Source: Halocaridina rubra
Lineage: Eukaryota > Arthropoda > Malacostraca > Decapoda > Atyidae
Length of the DNA: 64,000 nucleotides
Direction of reading: 5' to 3'
Assembly (NCBI GenBank): GCA_037179515.1
Contig: JAXCGZ010021090.1
Location: forward strand, 18,586 to 82,585
The position numbers and the translations under genes are program-made. This document shows positions 1-64,000 of the stretch, in pieces. The notes below the pieces were generated by a model. It saw only the letters and a program-made list of their open reading frames with translations, searched no databases and was not told where the DNA came from. How positions within the stretch are numbered: the first letter of the stretch is position 1; every line of letters starts with the position of its first letter.

Positions 1-1130
1 AATAAGTATCTGGAAACTAGAAATACATTTACAATAAGCGAGTGCATTAAACGGCCTAGTTACTATATATTCCTTCTAAGTACTTACACATTTATTGTTA
101 CTATACCTTGTACATACCTGTAAACATTAACAATTACTCTTAGCCACAAATATATGCAAAATATACATACAGACATCAGCACTATATGACAGTCCTATAC
201 TTTTCTAATATTACATGAGCTCTGTGATTCCTATCCTGACTTCAAGCCAAGTAAAATACCAATTACTTGGTTATACATAATTTTTAGTGTAAATTACTCA
301 TTAATAATCCTCATATTAATTATAATGTGATAAAGATGATTTACTGTTGATTGTAACACATTATTAAGGACAGAATTCAAACCACATAATATATAGATTA
401 AAGCAACATATATGATAAATAAGAAACGGAAATGACAAAATTCCCACTTTTACATTTTCGTATTTGTAATTATTAAATTTAATTAATGTTTTTATATTTC
501 TGAAATCATATAACTGAGCAGAAATTTTCTTGAATCTGTTTTAACCTCCTTGACAATGTTTTTAATTACAGCAAGTCTTATTTACTCTTGAGCCTATAAT
601 AAGCAATTATTCACGGTATTTTAAAGAACACTTGGGTTGATAATTTTAACAATTATTTTTCATTGTAATTAGTTAACAGCCATCCCTTGGGATTGTTTTA
701 ATGTCAAAAAACTGCATAAATAATCTGATTTTTCTCTGTTACTTTAGTTCTGGCTTTGATAATGCTCTATTAAATATAAAGTATATTTCCTTCGAAGTCA
801 ATTTTAATATCTTTCAATACATATACATGCTTAAAAATAGTGTTACCCTGCCATTCATTCAGTTGTGATTTTATGTGGTTTTTAACACATTATTCTAGTC
901 TGTGGACATTTTAAATTTTTGCACAGTTTTAGTAATAGTTTTCATTAATTTTGTCATATACAGTGTTTCGAGAGTTCCTTTCTACTTTGATTTTAAGTTT
1001 TCTTTACAGGTTGTGGTAAATACTTACTCAGTAGTTGAGACTTGTTTTGAGTCTCTCTTGAAGTTTTGCACAATTTCCTTCTGTTACCATACCGACTCTA
1101 GATTAAAAGTGTAATATTGCTGCCTGGCAG
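1..1130. other. No gene recognised (downstream flank)
   Basis: AT-rich, low-complexity sequence downstream of the KIFBP 3' end. The only open frames are short and of skewed composition. I see no protein-family motif, RNA gene or transposon terminus here. Confidence 0.5.
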
Positions 1131-1655
1131 GAGCTTCTTAATCTGTGGTCGAAATGCAGCAATGATTCCATACGGTCTACGGACAGCATTATGCACAAGC
1201 TAGGATATCCATTGTCGGCAACAACCAGAAGTTTGTGAAGACGGGATCCGTAAAGGACAAACGATGATCAGGAAGGTTTCAAAGTGGGTGGAGAGAGGAA
1301 AATATCAAAATCATCTGTGATACATTTGATCAAAAGCCAAGGAGAGCCTGTTTGGGTAGCAGCTGCAGCATTGATTTCAAGCTCTATCTGTACAAGATGG
1401 ATGCGAGGCTAATGCTCAATTCCACAGCTACTCACCAAATGGACAAACATCTCATGGACAGTTTTGGCATTCTCTTCACTCTGCCTCCTTCATTGTCTTC
1501 TCATCAAGGTGTATCTTTTATAAATCCAGAGTCCAAAAATATCCAGAGGGTGTCAACAATGGTTTTCCTATTAGGTGCATAAAATGCTGTCCGTAGAAGG
1601 CCTGGAATCACTGCTGCACTTTGATCACAGATTGAAAAACCTCCTGCTAAGCAGC
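1131..1655. repeat. Inverted duplication, unrecognised sequence
   Basis: About 75 bp at 1131-1205 (sharing CTACGGACAGCATT and CAGCA-TGATTCCA) reappears in reverse complement at about 1576-1655, with roughly 370 bp between. The arms are clearly related but diverged. The GC content is higher than its surroundings and it reads like remnants of coding DNA, but the frames are broken and I do not recognise the protein. It could be two fragments of one retroposed gene or the arms of an old foldback element. Confidence 0.4.
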
Positions 1656-1660
1656 TAGCT

Positions 1661-2809
1661 TATGTGTCTCCTCTGGAGTCAGCATGGTAGCAGTAAAAAA
1701 CAGTGTAAAACTGAGAATCCTCGATTACTGAGTACGAGTTACCACGAGACAAACATCGTTGGTTTATAACCTGCAAAAAAAATTTAAAATCATCTTAGGG
1801 AGGGACTTTTGAAATGTACATTATATTACCAATTACATGAGATAATATGGGTACCTCTACATATTCCTTCACTATACTTGAATGTATATAAATTTTTAGG
1901 TTATATAAGATTCAGTTTTAGTACTGCAGAAAACCTATTGAGCAAATGCACTTGTCATAATTTAAGAGAAAATCAGTATATACGGTACTAATCTTTTATG
2001 CCAGTGGATATTATCGATATACACTACTGAATTAGCTGAAATTATATAAAAACTCTGTATTGTTACTGCAGAATATATGTCTAGCATTTGTACTTATGTT
2101 TTCCCTCAAGAGAAAATCAGTACATATTCAACTTTTAAGATATTGGATAAGTTGAAGACAGTGAATATTAAATTTTTTCAAAGTTTTTTCACTATATTAT
2201 GCAAAACTTGAAAGAAAATACTATACTATCCTGTTTGTCATCAAGTTATCAATATCATAAAAGTTAAATATATAAAAATTTTCTCTCATAAGAAAACTTT
2301 AAAATGTACAAATTCTGGAGATATTTTATGTGACAATAATACAGAATGTGTATATAACGTAACCTAATACAGTAGTGTATATAAATAATGTAATATTTAT
2401 TAGTGTAAAAGATAATTATGCATCTATTTTCTCTTAAAATATAACAAGTGCAAGTTCTGATTCCGAAAATAATACATACAGTATATCTGAAACAATGGAA
2501 AATGTTACCAACACTGCAAGATACAATATATGTTCATAAACTAGCATATCTGTTAATAATATACTTGAAAACCCAACTGGTAAACACAGGATGTAACATT
2601 TACTTTCATATTTCAAGTACACATACATTTTTTTTCTTTGCCACCAATATAAATTATGCAACACTTTCAATATATTTTCTGTGTGCCATTTATTTTGCAA
2701 ACTTCCAAAAGCTTCCTTTTACCTTAAGTACATAAGTGATGGTACTCTTTACATTATTCTTAGTAGCAAATATGTACACAAAATGAAATTTTGTAGTACT
2801 ATTTTATAA
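1661..2809. other. No gene recognised
   Basis: AT-rich flank between the inverted duplication and the SINE. The overlapping open frames at 2434-2735 on both strands lack recognisable motifs and look like chance frames in AT-rich DNA. Confidence 0.4.
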
Positions 2810-2811
2810 AA

Positions 2812-2985
2812 TGACTGTGATCGGTTTACGTCGCTGACTCCCTTTTCTACTAAGGATAGGATGGTGACCTCTTGTGATTGTTACCTTGAGTGAGTGCCCT
2901 TTCTAACCTCAGATCAAGGCAGGCTGCAAACACTCGACCTGAAGATTCAAGTCACAAGTGCTACCACTTTGCCATGGTGACCACA
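2812..2985 (-). repeat. tRNA-derived SINE (copy 1)
   Basis: On the minus strand this starts with a tRNA-like head: a GGTCACCATGGCAAAGTGGT block resembling a 5' acceptor plus A box, then a degenerate B-box region. The body (GCCTGCCTTGATCTGAGGTT, AGAAAGGGCACTCACTC) is shared with the copies at 42.36-42.56 kb and 49.13-49.33 kb. Three dispersed copies sharing one tRNA-like head and one body fit a SINE transcribed from an internal RNA polymerase III promoter. The (AAT)n run lies beside the tRNA end. Confidence 0.5.
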
Positions 2986-3251
2986 ATAATAATAATGATG
3001 ATAAATTACAAACAGGCTAAACATATTAAACCAAATTAGCACCAACAAATCACAATGAATCCACTTCTAAAATTCATACGACGCACTTTAAATTAATATC
3101 AATCATAGTATGATATAGTCCTCTAAACCCTGAATATTTATATCTAAAAAACAGTAGACTATGTAAAAGAAAAAAAAAAGTTTTCAAACTTATACAGTGA
3201 GAGATGTGAGTTCTATAATATAAGCTGTAGTGTTCAATCTTCATTTGCGTT

Positions 3252-3257
3252 TTTAAT
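3252..3257 (-). promoter_or_regulatory. Candidate poly(A) signal of KIFBP (ATTAAA)
   Basis: ATTAAA on the minus strand about 112 nt after the KIFBP stop codon. An AATAAA at 2689-2694 (minus) is an alternative giving a 3' UTR of about 680 nt. Such hexamers are common by chance at this base composition, so the assignment is weak. Confidence 0.2.
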
Positions 3258-3368
3258 TTGTACACTTACGTAAGACCCTTATCTACTTTGCTCACAAACA
3301 GCATATGCTTGATAGGTAAATGGGAAGTGTATCTCAAGTAAAATTATCTGTTAATACCAATATCGATT

Positions 3369-57335
<53,967 letters not shown>

Positions 57336-57374
57336 TTGGCAAAATATGAAACAAACTTCACACAACGGCAATCT
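57336..57374 (-). promoter_or_regulatory. 5' UTR stretch with candidate splice acceptor
   Basis: The minus strand reads TTATTGTTTCCAG/ATTGCC with AG at 57374-57373, 37 nt before the ATG. A pyrimidine-rich tract and AG suggest an upstream non-coding exon further into 57.4-59 kb or beyond; that exon was not found. Confidence 0.45.
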
Positions 57375-57489
57375 GGAAACAATAAATAGCAATTAAGAGG
57401 TGAGGAAATATCACTTAGGAAATATTACATAGAAAATCATGATCATCACAAATACTTAATATACAGCATAACCAGTTCCAAAGTTGTTC

Positions 57490-57840
57490 TTTATTATTTT
57501 TTTTTTTTTATGATTGTGACGCCACGATGGGCCAAAAAAATAATCAAATAAAACAGCCCTCATCGGGCCTGGGCACGAAGAATACATAAAGTAAAGAGAA
57601 ACAGAGATGGAGAGTGTAATGACTTGTCAGCTGTGAAGGGATAATAAAAGATGTGTAATGAATATCCAAGAATATTCAGTGTAGCTGTAGGCACAGAAAA
57701 AGAACCGTAACTGAAGAAAGACTTAACATCGAACTGTCCTGGACAGTCCTATTTAAGTTCAGAAAACCTGCAGCGGTAGTATCGCAACGGGCGGTTGGTG
57801 CCATGAGCCAACTTACTAAAGCATAACCAGTTCCAAAGTT
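57490..57840 (-). repeat. Dispersed retroposon-like repeat with poly(A) tail
   Basis: The plus strand begins with a T-rich run, ATGATTGTGACGCCACGATG and GGGCCTGGGCACGAAG, then AAACAGAGATGGAGAGTG and GACTTGTCAGCTGTGAAG, and ends near CTGTCCTGGACAGTCC. Read on the minus strand the T-run is a poly(A) tail. Best copy of the family whose shorter form makes the arms of the foldback MITE. Confidence 0.65.
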
Positions 57841-58081
57841 GTTCCTTATGATACACAATAAGAACAGTGAAAATATCAGCTATCACCAAAGAAGAGCTCA
57901 TGGTTTCTTTAATATTACTATAAAACAAAGGCGAGATATAAACAGCATAACAAAAAATTACTTATTAGTGCTACCTTACCATTATGCCTAAATAAAACTG
58001 TCATGACTAAACACAAAATTACCTTGCTGCAACATTATAATAAGATATGTTTATCTAGTTAATACAAATAAAGCTAATTAT

Positions 58082-58610
58082 ATGAGTACAGACACTCCCC
58101 AACTTAAGAACGAGTCAGGTTCCAGTAGTTCGTTCGTAAGTTGTGTTTAGGTAAAAAATATATGTACCATACAGTACATACATTTGCAGTAGTTTTTTTT
58201 TTTTTTTTTATGATTGACACCAGGACAGGCAAAAAAAAAAAAATCTACCCTCATCGAGCCTGGGCACGAAGAAAACTTAAAGAGAAATAGAAATGAGGAG
58301 TATTGTGACTTGTCATATGTGAATGGATAATAAGACATGTAACGAATATCCAAGAATATTTGATGTTGATGTAGGCATAGAAAGAGAACCATAACTGAGG
58401 GCAGACTTAACTGGAGTATTTAGGCTAAAATCACTTAACTACTACACAAAACATGCAGTATAAAGTATTAATGAATTTTAATACAGTAATAATTATGTAA
58501 TAATACAGTGCTATATAGTAATACAGTAATATAGTAGTACATCCATTAATACATGGGTAGATAATGGGTAGGTTTTTGATTGTATCTGTGAATGTTCGTA
58601 ACTTGGCTGT
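58082..58610. mobile_element. MITE related to 44343-45175, split by a retroposon
   Basis: Begins CACTCCCCAACTTAAGAACG and GTTCCAGTAGTTCGTTCGTAAG, as at 44343. It resumes after the insertion with TAACTACTACACAAAACATG and ATTAATGAATTTTAATACAG, as at 45105. It ends near GAATGTTCGTAACTTGGC. Confidence 0.5.
58192..58424 (-). repeat. Dispersed retroposon-like repeat inserted in a MITE
   Basis: A T-rich run, TGATTGACACCAGGACAGGC, GAGCCTGGGCACGAAG, then GACTTGTCATATGTGAATGG. It separates two parts of a MITE that are adjacent in the related copy at 44.4 kb. Confidence 0.6.
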
Positions 58611-59250
58611 TTACAAGAAGGGAAGTTTCAGTACTTCCTTTCTTATGGCACACTTAGGGAAATTCAGAACAGTAACTAGATGGTAGGGAGGATTAAGCAT
58701 ACTGGTATATCTTTTATTACCAAATAAGGAAATACACATACATATAGTAAGTTGTGTTTGTAGGTAGCCTGGAAGAGGGTCAGCAGTAGAGATCTGCATG
58801 GATCAGATTTAAGGCCACTTCTGTATGTTACTAACCTGGAAGATATATTACGTGCATTTTTAATTATATATGCAAATGACGTCAAAATTACGTAGAGAGT
58901 AAGAGGATGGCTAAAGTTGTCCAAATAAGTGGTTATTGATGTTTCAATACTTGAATGATATGTACACTCAACTCGTTTTTTACGCGTTGTTATAATACGC
59001 GAAATTGGAATAACGCCCCCAAAAAATAATAGTAAAAAATTACGAAATACATGCATAACGCCTGGGCAAAAAAATTTACAAAAAATTTTAATTTTAGTAA
59101 ACAAACGACCGCCTTGGAGGCACTTTCCTGCCATGCTGCCATGTGCTTCAGTGTCTCTATACCTAGCATACTGCGTGGATATATCACTTGTTCTAAGTGT
59201 GTTAGTGTTTCCAGTGCGTTTTTATTTTACAGATTATATACTGTACTATC

Positions 59251-60987
59251 ATGGCCAGTAAACGCCCAGGATAGGACTGTGGAAGTGCTTCTACTCCCAA
59301 AAGAGCGAGAAAGGCAATAAATCTTGAAGTAAAACTTCAAGTGCTGGCCCGTTATGAGCGTGGTGAGAATACGGTGGCCATTAAATGGTTGATGCATCTC
59401 AGTGAAAGCACGCTACGCACTATCCGTGAAAATGCGGAAAAAATAAAGAAAAGTGCAAAAGCTGGTGCTAGCTTAACTGCGGCTAAGTCTTCATATGCGC
59501 AATCGGATATTATGGAGAGAATGAAAAAAATGCTAAGTACGTGGATGAGCATTAAGAACAAACATCAAACAAACTTGCCATATAATATCGTCAGGGAAAA
59601 AGCGTGTCAGATTTGTGAGCATTTGAAATCCCAGGTGGAAGGCGAAGAAATAAAATCCTTTGCAGCTAGCTCTGGCTGGTATACTAATTTTCAACGTAGG
59701 TTTGGTTATTTCAACCAAAAAATACAAGGCAAGAGCGCATCAGCTGATACGGAGGCGGCAAAACAGTTTCCTGCTGAATTAAAAGCCATCATAGAGGAAG
59801 GGGGATGTACGGCAAAACAGATTTTCAATATGGACGAAACTGCTTTATCCTGGAAACGAATGCCAGAAAGGACGTATATTTCCATAGAAGAAAAACGTGC
59901 TTCCGGATATAAGGCAGCAAAGGATCGCTTTACCCTACTGATTGGTGTTAACGCTGAGGGCGACACGAAGCTGAAGTCTGTAATGATATATCATTCGGAA
60001 AATCCTCGTGCGCTACAGGGTTACTATATACATCTACTTCCAGTGCACTGGTATTCAAATAGGAAAGGATGGATGACTGGGAGTATTTTTAAAGATTATT
60101 TCTTGACATGTTTCCCAAACGAGATAGAAGTTTATTGCAAGAGTCAGGATTTACCCTTCAAAATTTTTCTCATTTTGGACAATGCTCCATCCCATCCTCC
60201 GTCAATCGCCGATCTTCATCCGAATATAAAAGTTGCGTTTCTCCCGCCAAATATGACTTCACTACTCCAACCAGTGGACCAGGGGGCATTGCAAATGCTG
60301 AAATCTCATTACCTTAAGCATTCTTTTAAAGACCTCAGAAGTAAGACTGACGTCAGCATGGCCGACCTTGAGAGAGCATCTGAGGCCGGCGATATCTCAG
60401 TGATAGACATAAAGAAGACTGCGGTTAAGGATTACTGGAAAGAGTTTAATATCAAGCACTCCATTTGGTATGTGAAGGATTCTTGGGCTGAATTTACACA
60501 GTCATGTTTAAATGGAGCATGGAAGAAGCTTTGCATGCAGTTTGTGAACTTTTTCACAGGTTTTGATCTCAATGATCGGCTGTCAAGGACAAAACTTGAG
60601 TGCGTTCAGCTTGCACATCGTGTGGGATTCACCAACGTTGATGAGAAGGATGTGGATGCCTTTCTTGCTTCCCACACAGAGGAATTGACTGCCGAGGATT
60701 TGGACGACATGGAAAGTGAACGACAACTTGAGGAGAGGGAGGGAAACGAGGCAGCAGCACTTCCTGTGAGCCCCATGAAATCATTCACTGTGAGTAGATT
60801 GACTCAATTTTTCCACCTTATAGAGAGCGCCATGGATATTTTGGATAAGGACGATCCTAATATAGTGTGTGCAGGCTTGAGATCTGGAAAAGTCATGCAT
60901 GATATTTCCTGCTATAGTGAAATTTTAAAAGAAAAGAGGAGGATTGCACGGCAGGCAACTCTTGATGCTTACTTCTCAGTTAAATGA
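59251..60987 (+). CDS. Tigger/pogo (TIGD1-like) transposase, one premature stop at codon 8
   Basis: From ATG 59251 (MASKRPG, then TAG at 59272-59274) the frame runs without another break to TGA at 60985-60987, 579 codons in all. Residues about 20-75 form the CENP-B/Psq-like HTH (AINLEVKLQVLARYERGENT, SESTLRTIRENAEKI). The second HTH ends near GWYTNFQRRFGYFNQKIQGK. The DDE_1 core has FNMDETALSWKRMPER (Asp 195), FLILDNAPSHPP (Asp 310) and SLLQPVDQGALQMLKSHY (Asp 343). The C-terminal text INASWKKL-like reads LNGAWKKLCMQF. It acts by cut-and-paste at TA sites. The stop at codon 8 would leave only a start at an internal ATG, which lies inside the first HTH. Much better preserved than every main-family copy. 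Confidence 0.88.
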
Positions 60988-61014
60988 AGTGATTTTGATG
61001 ACCCTCAGCCCTGC

Positions 61015-62510
61015 ACATCTATGCAGTATGAACCCCAACCACAACCAGGGGTTAGCTCTCCCCATTCCTCCTCCTCCTATTTACCTCCCTCTCCTACCAT
61101 TTAACTCACCCACTCAACAACACCCTGCTTGTCCCAGTATGACTGTTGCCCATCGTACATAGAGTGAGTACACCTCTGTAATCTTTTACGTTTTTTATGC
61201 TTTGTTTTTAATATCATACTACAGTATTATATTCAGGCATTGCATAATTTAAAAAAATGAGTTTTCTAGTGTTGTTTTTCATTTTTTATAATGGTAGCTT
61301 TATTTATTTTTGCAGCTAGGGGTTGGCTCTCCCACTTCCTCCTCTTCTCCTCCTTCACATACCCCTTATAGCACCTGCTCGCCTCAAACAGACTCGACGT
61401 CTGTTGCTCACCGTATATAAAGTGAGTAGAATGTGTGTAATATTATTTATTTACATCATTACTGTAATTCAGGTATTGCATAATGAAAAAAACTTCTAGT
61501 CTTGCTTTTATTAATTTTTTTGTTACTGTATCTTTATTTATTTTTGCACATAGGGATTTGTTCTAATGCTTCCCTCTCCTCTTCTTCTACTACTTATGTC
61601 AAATGCTCGCCGCCACCATGCTCGGCCCATACCTGTTGCTCACTGTATACAGAGTGAGTAGAAGGTGTTTTATATTTATTTTTGTTATAGTAATTCAGGC
61701 ATTGCATGATGAAAAAATTTAGTTTTCTAGTCTTACATTTGTTAATTATTTTTTACTTTTGCAGATAGAGGTTCGTTCTCCTCTTCTAATACCGCTTATG
61801 TCAAGTGCTCACCGCCACCACGCTCATCCCATACCTTAGTCACCGTATATAGAGTGAGTAGAATGAGTTTTATATTTTTTTTCGTTACAGTAATTCAGGC
61901 GTTGCATAATGAAAAAATTTAGTCTTCTAGTCTTGCTTTTGTTAATTGTTTTTAACTTTTCCAGATAGGGGTTCCTTCTCCTCTTCTTATACCGCTTATG
62001 TCAAGTGCTCACCGCCACTATGCTCGTCCCATGCCTGTTGCTCACTGTATAATAGAGTGAGTTATCTTTTTTTTTTGTTACAGTAATTCAGGCGTTGCAT
62101 AATAAAAATTTTTGTTAGTTTTTTAGTCTTGCATTTCTTAATTGTTTTTATTTTATTTTTGTTTACGTTTGCAGATAAGGTTCGTTCTAACGCTTTTCCC
62201 TCCTCTTCCGCTACCGCCTATGTCACGTGCTCACCATCACCACGCTCATCCCATGCCTGTTGCGCACAGTATATAGAGTGAGTAGAATGTATTTTACATT
62301 TAGGCATTGCATAAAAAAATATTTATTTTAGTTTTTTAGTCTTACTTTGGATATTTTTTATTTTTATTTTCTCTTTGTTTACCTTTGCAGATAGAGGTTC
62401 GTTCTCCCGCATCCTCCACCTCTTCTACCACTTAAATTATGTGCTCACCGCCACCATGCACGTCCAAGTGTATGCGGGTTTCCCACCGCATAATAGAGTA
62501 TGTTAATTTG
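61015..62510 (+). repeat. Tandem array of exon-like units (200-258 bp x 7)
   Basis: Each unit has a T-rich stretch and TTTTGCAG, an exon-like C-rich block of about 90-110 bp (TTCGTTCTCC, GCTCACCGCCACCA, CCTGTTGCTCACCGTATA), then AGAGTGAGTA. The donor-like site recurs at 61164, 61422, 61654, 61854, 62057 and 62279, with GTATGT at 62498. It directly follows the transposase stop. The blocks do not share a conserved long frame. Confidence 0.75.
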
Positions 62511-63225
62511 CTTACTGTACAGTAAATCTGAATATCTTTTATACTCTTAACTACAGTATTTATTTTTCAATAAAAATAGCTACAGGTCTTTCTGCTTTGA
62601 TATGTACTTATAAAATATGCTTTACTTATCTTATATCTTTGGCATAGTGTGTCTATGTACGGTTGTGAAAAGTATCTATGCCCACTATCAATATTTCTTA
62701 TGGAAAATGACTCGTTACATTACGTGACTTTTATATTACACGTCACTGCTGAGAACATATCTTCGCGTTATTCCAAGAACTTGGTGTAATTAGAATGGGC
62801 TCGAGTGCAAGAAGAAAAATGTAAAGGAATTCAACAACAGGAAAGGAACCTCAAATATCTGAGAAAAAGAGATTTAGGGGTCAATGTATACCTAGTTCTC
62901 AGAATAACGCCTAGATTGGTTCTCAGAAGTGATGGGTAAATGGAAAATCGTGTGGAAAAACGAGTCATTTTCCATAGGAAACAATGATAAAGGGCATAGA
63001 TACGTTCCACAACCTTACATAGACACACTATGCCAAAGATATAAGATAAGTAAAACATATTTTATAAATACATAACAAAGCAGAAAGACCTGTAGTTATT
63101 TATATAAACATGCAAATAGTGTACAATATGAAAGATATAAAGATTTACTGTATAGTAAACAAATTAATGCACTCCATCATGCGGTGGGCAAAAGGCATAC
63201 ACTGGGACGTGCATAGTGTCCAGTG
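62440..63225. repeat. Long imperfect palindrome (two element ends head to head)
   Basis: 62440-62790 and about 62850-63225 are inverted copies: CTACAGGTCTTTCTGCTTTG at 62580 and its complement near 63080; ATCTTTGGCATAGTGTGTCT at 62635 and complement near 63030; GAAAATGACTCGTT at 62703 and complement near 62965. The centre is about 60 bp near 62820. The left arm includes the right end of the second Tigger element. Confidence 0.75.
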
Positions 63226-63369
63226 TTGAAAGATAAAGCGGATGTTTTTATTTTCAAATGTATGGTACATTTTAGCATATATATTAATTACAAGATGGTA
63301 GTACAGTAATTTAAATAAAAATGTACTTCATCTTTAAGATACTTGAAAGGACTTACCAGCTTACGAGTA

Positions 63370-64000
<631 letters not shown>

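Larger units (their letters stand above)
58965..62786 (+). mobile_element. Second Tigger/pogo-family element (distinct family, about 3.8 kb)
   Basis: The proposed ends are CACTCAACTCGTTTTTTACG at 58965 and CCAAGAACTTGGTG at 62786, each next to TA. The terminal inverted similarity is modest, so the exact ends are inference. Inside are a long transposase frame (59251-60987) and a tandem array (61015-62510). It has no (TA)n array at its edges and shares little sequence with the main Tigger family. Confidence 0.55.

Noticed and set aside
57336..57392. Upstream in-frame ATG at 57392 as the KIFBP start
   Set aside because: A good splice acceptor lies between it and the ATG at 57335, and KBP homology begins at the latter.

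Overview
This is eukaryotic, AT-rich, repeat-dense DNA. The mix of long (TA)n arrays, Tigger/pogo transposons, a GalEa-like Copia element, several LINE clades and tRNA-derived SINEs suggests an arthropod, most likely a decapod crustacean. That assignment is inference: no species-diagnostic sequence was recognised.

The one host gene I can support is on the minus strand: an orthologue of KIF-binding protein (KIFBP, also KIF1BP/KBP). Nine coding exons run from the ATG at 57335 down to the stop at 3369. All phases fit, every intron is GT-AG, and the product is 636 residues; vertebrate KBP is about 620. The last intron (3498-33086) is 29.6 kb and almost entirely mobile DNA. Smaller introns carry a Copia element (34611-39480), a full-length Tigger copy (45904-49028) and LINE remains (51.4-56.5 kb).

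Layout: 1-3368, downstream flank with an inverted duplication and a tRNA-derived SINE. 3498-33086, intron 8: an RTE LINE fragment, then a chain of Tigger-family elements separated by (TA)n arrays, with two nested insertions that show TA target duplications. 33087-57372, the other exons and their repeat-bearing introns. 57.4-58.9 kb, 5' flank with SINE and MITE copies. 58965-62786, a second, better preserved Tigger/pogo element with a 579-codon transposase reading frame broken by one nonsense codon, followed by a tandem array whose units look like small exons. 62.4-63.2 kb, a long inverted repeat. 63370 to the end, another Tigger-terminated foldback element.

The main Tigger family is about 3.1 kb when complete (45904-49028; 18180-22411 minus its insertion). 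It has TIRs beginning CAGTG(A/T)TCCC, a DDD transposase with an N-terminal HTH, a roughly 180-bp repeat carrying the palindrome GATACCGGTATC on the transposase 5' side, and a roughly 160-bp repeat on the 3' side. Every transposase copy of this family is broken. Most neighbours are internally deleted derivatives in several recurrent deletion classes. No CRISPR array, rRNA or free-standing tRNA gene was seen.
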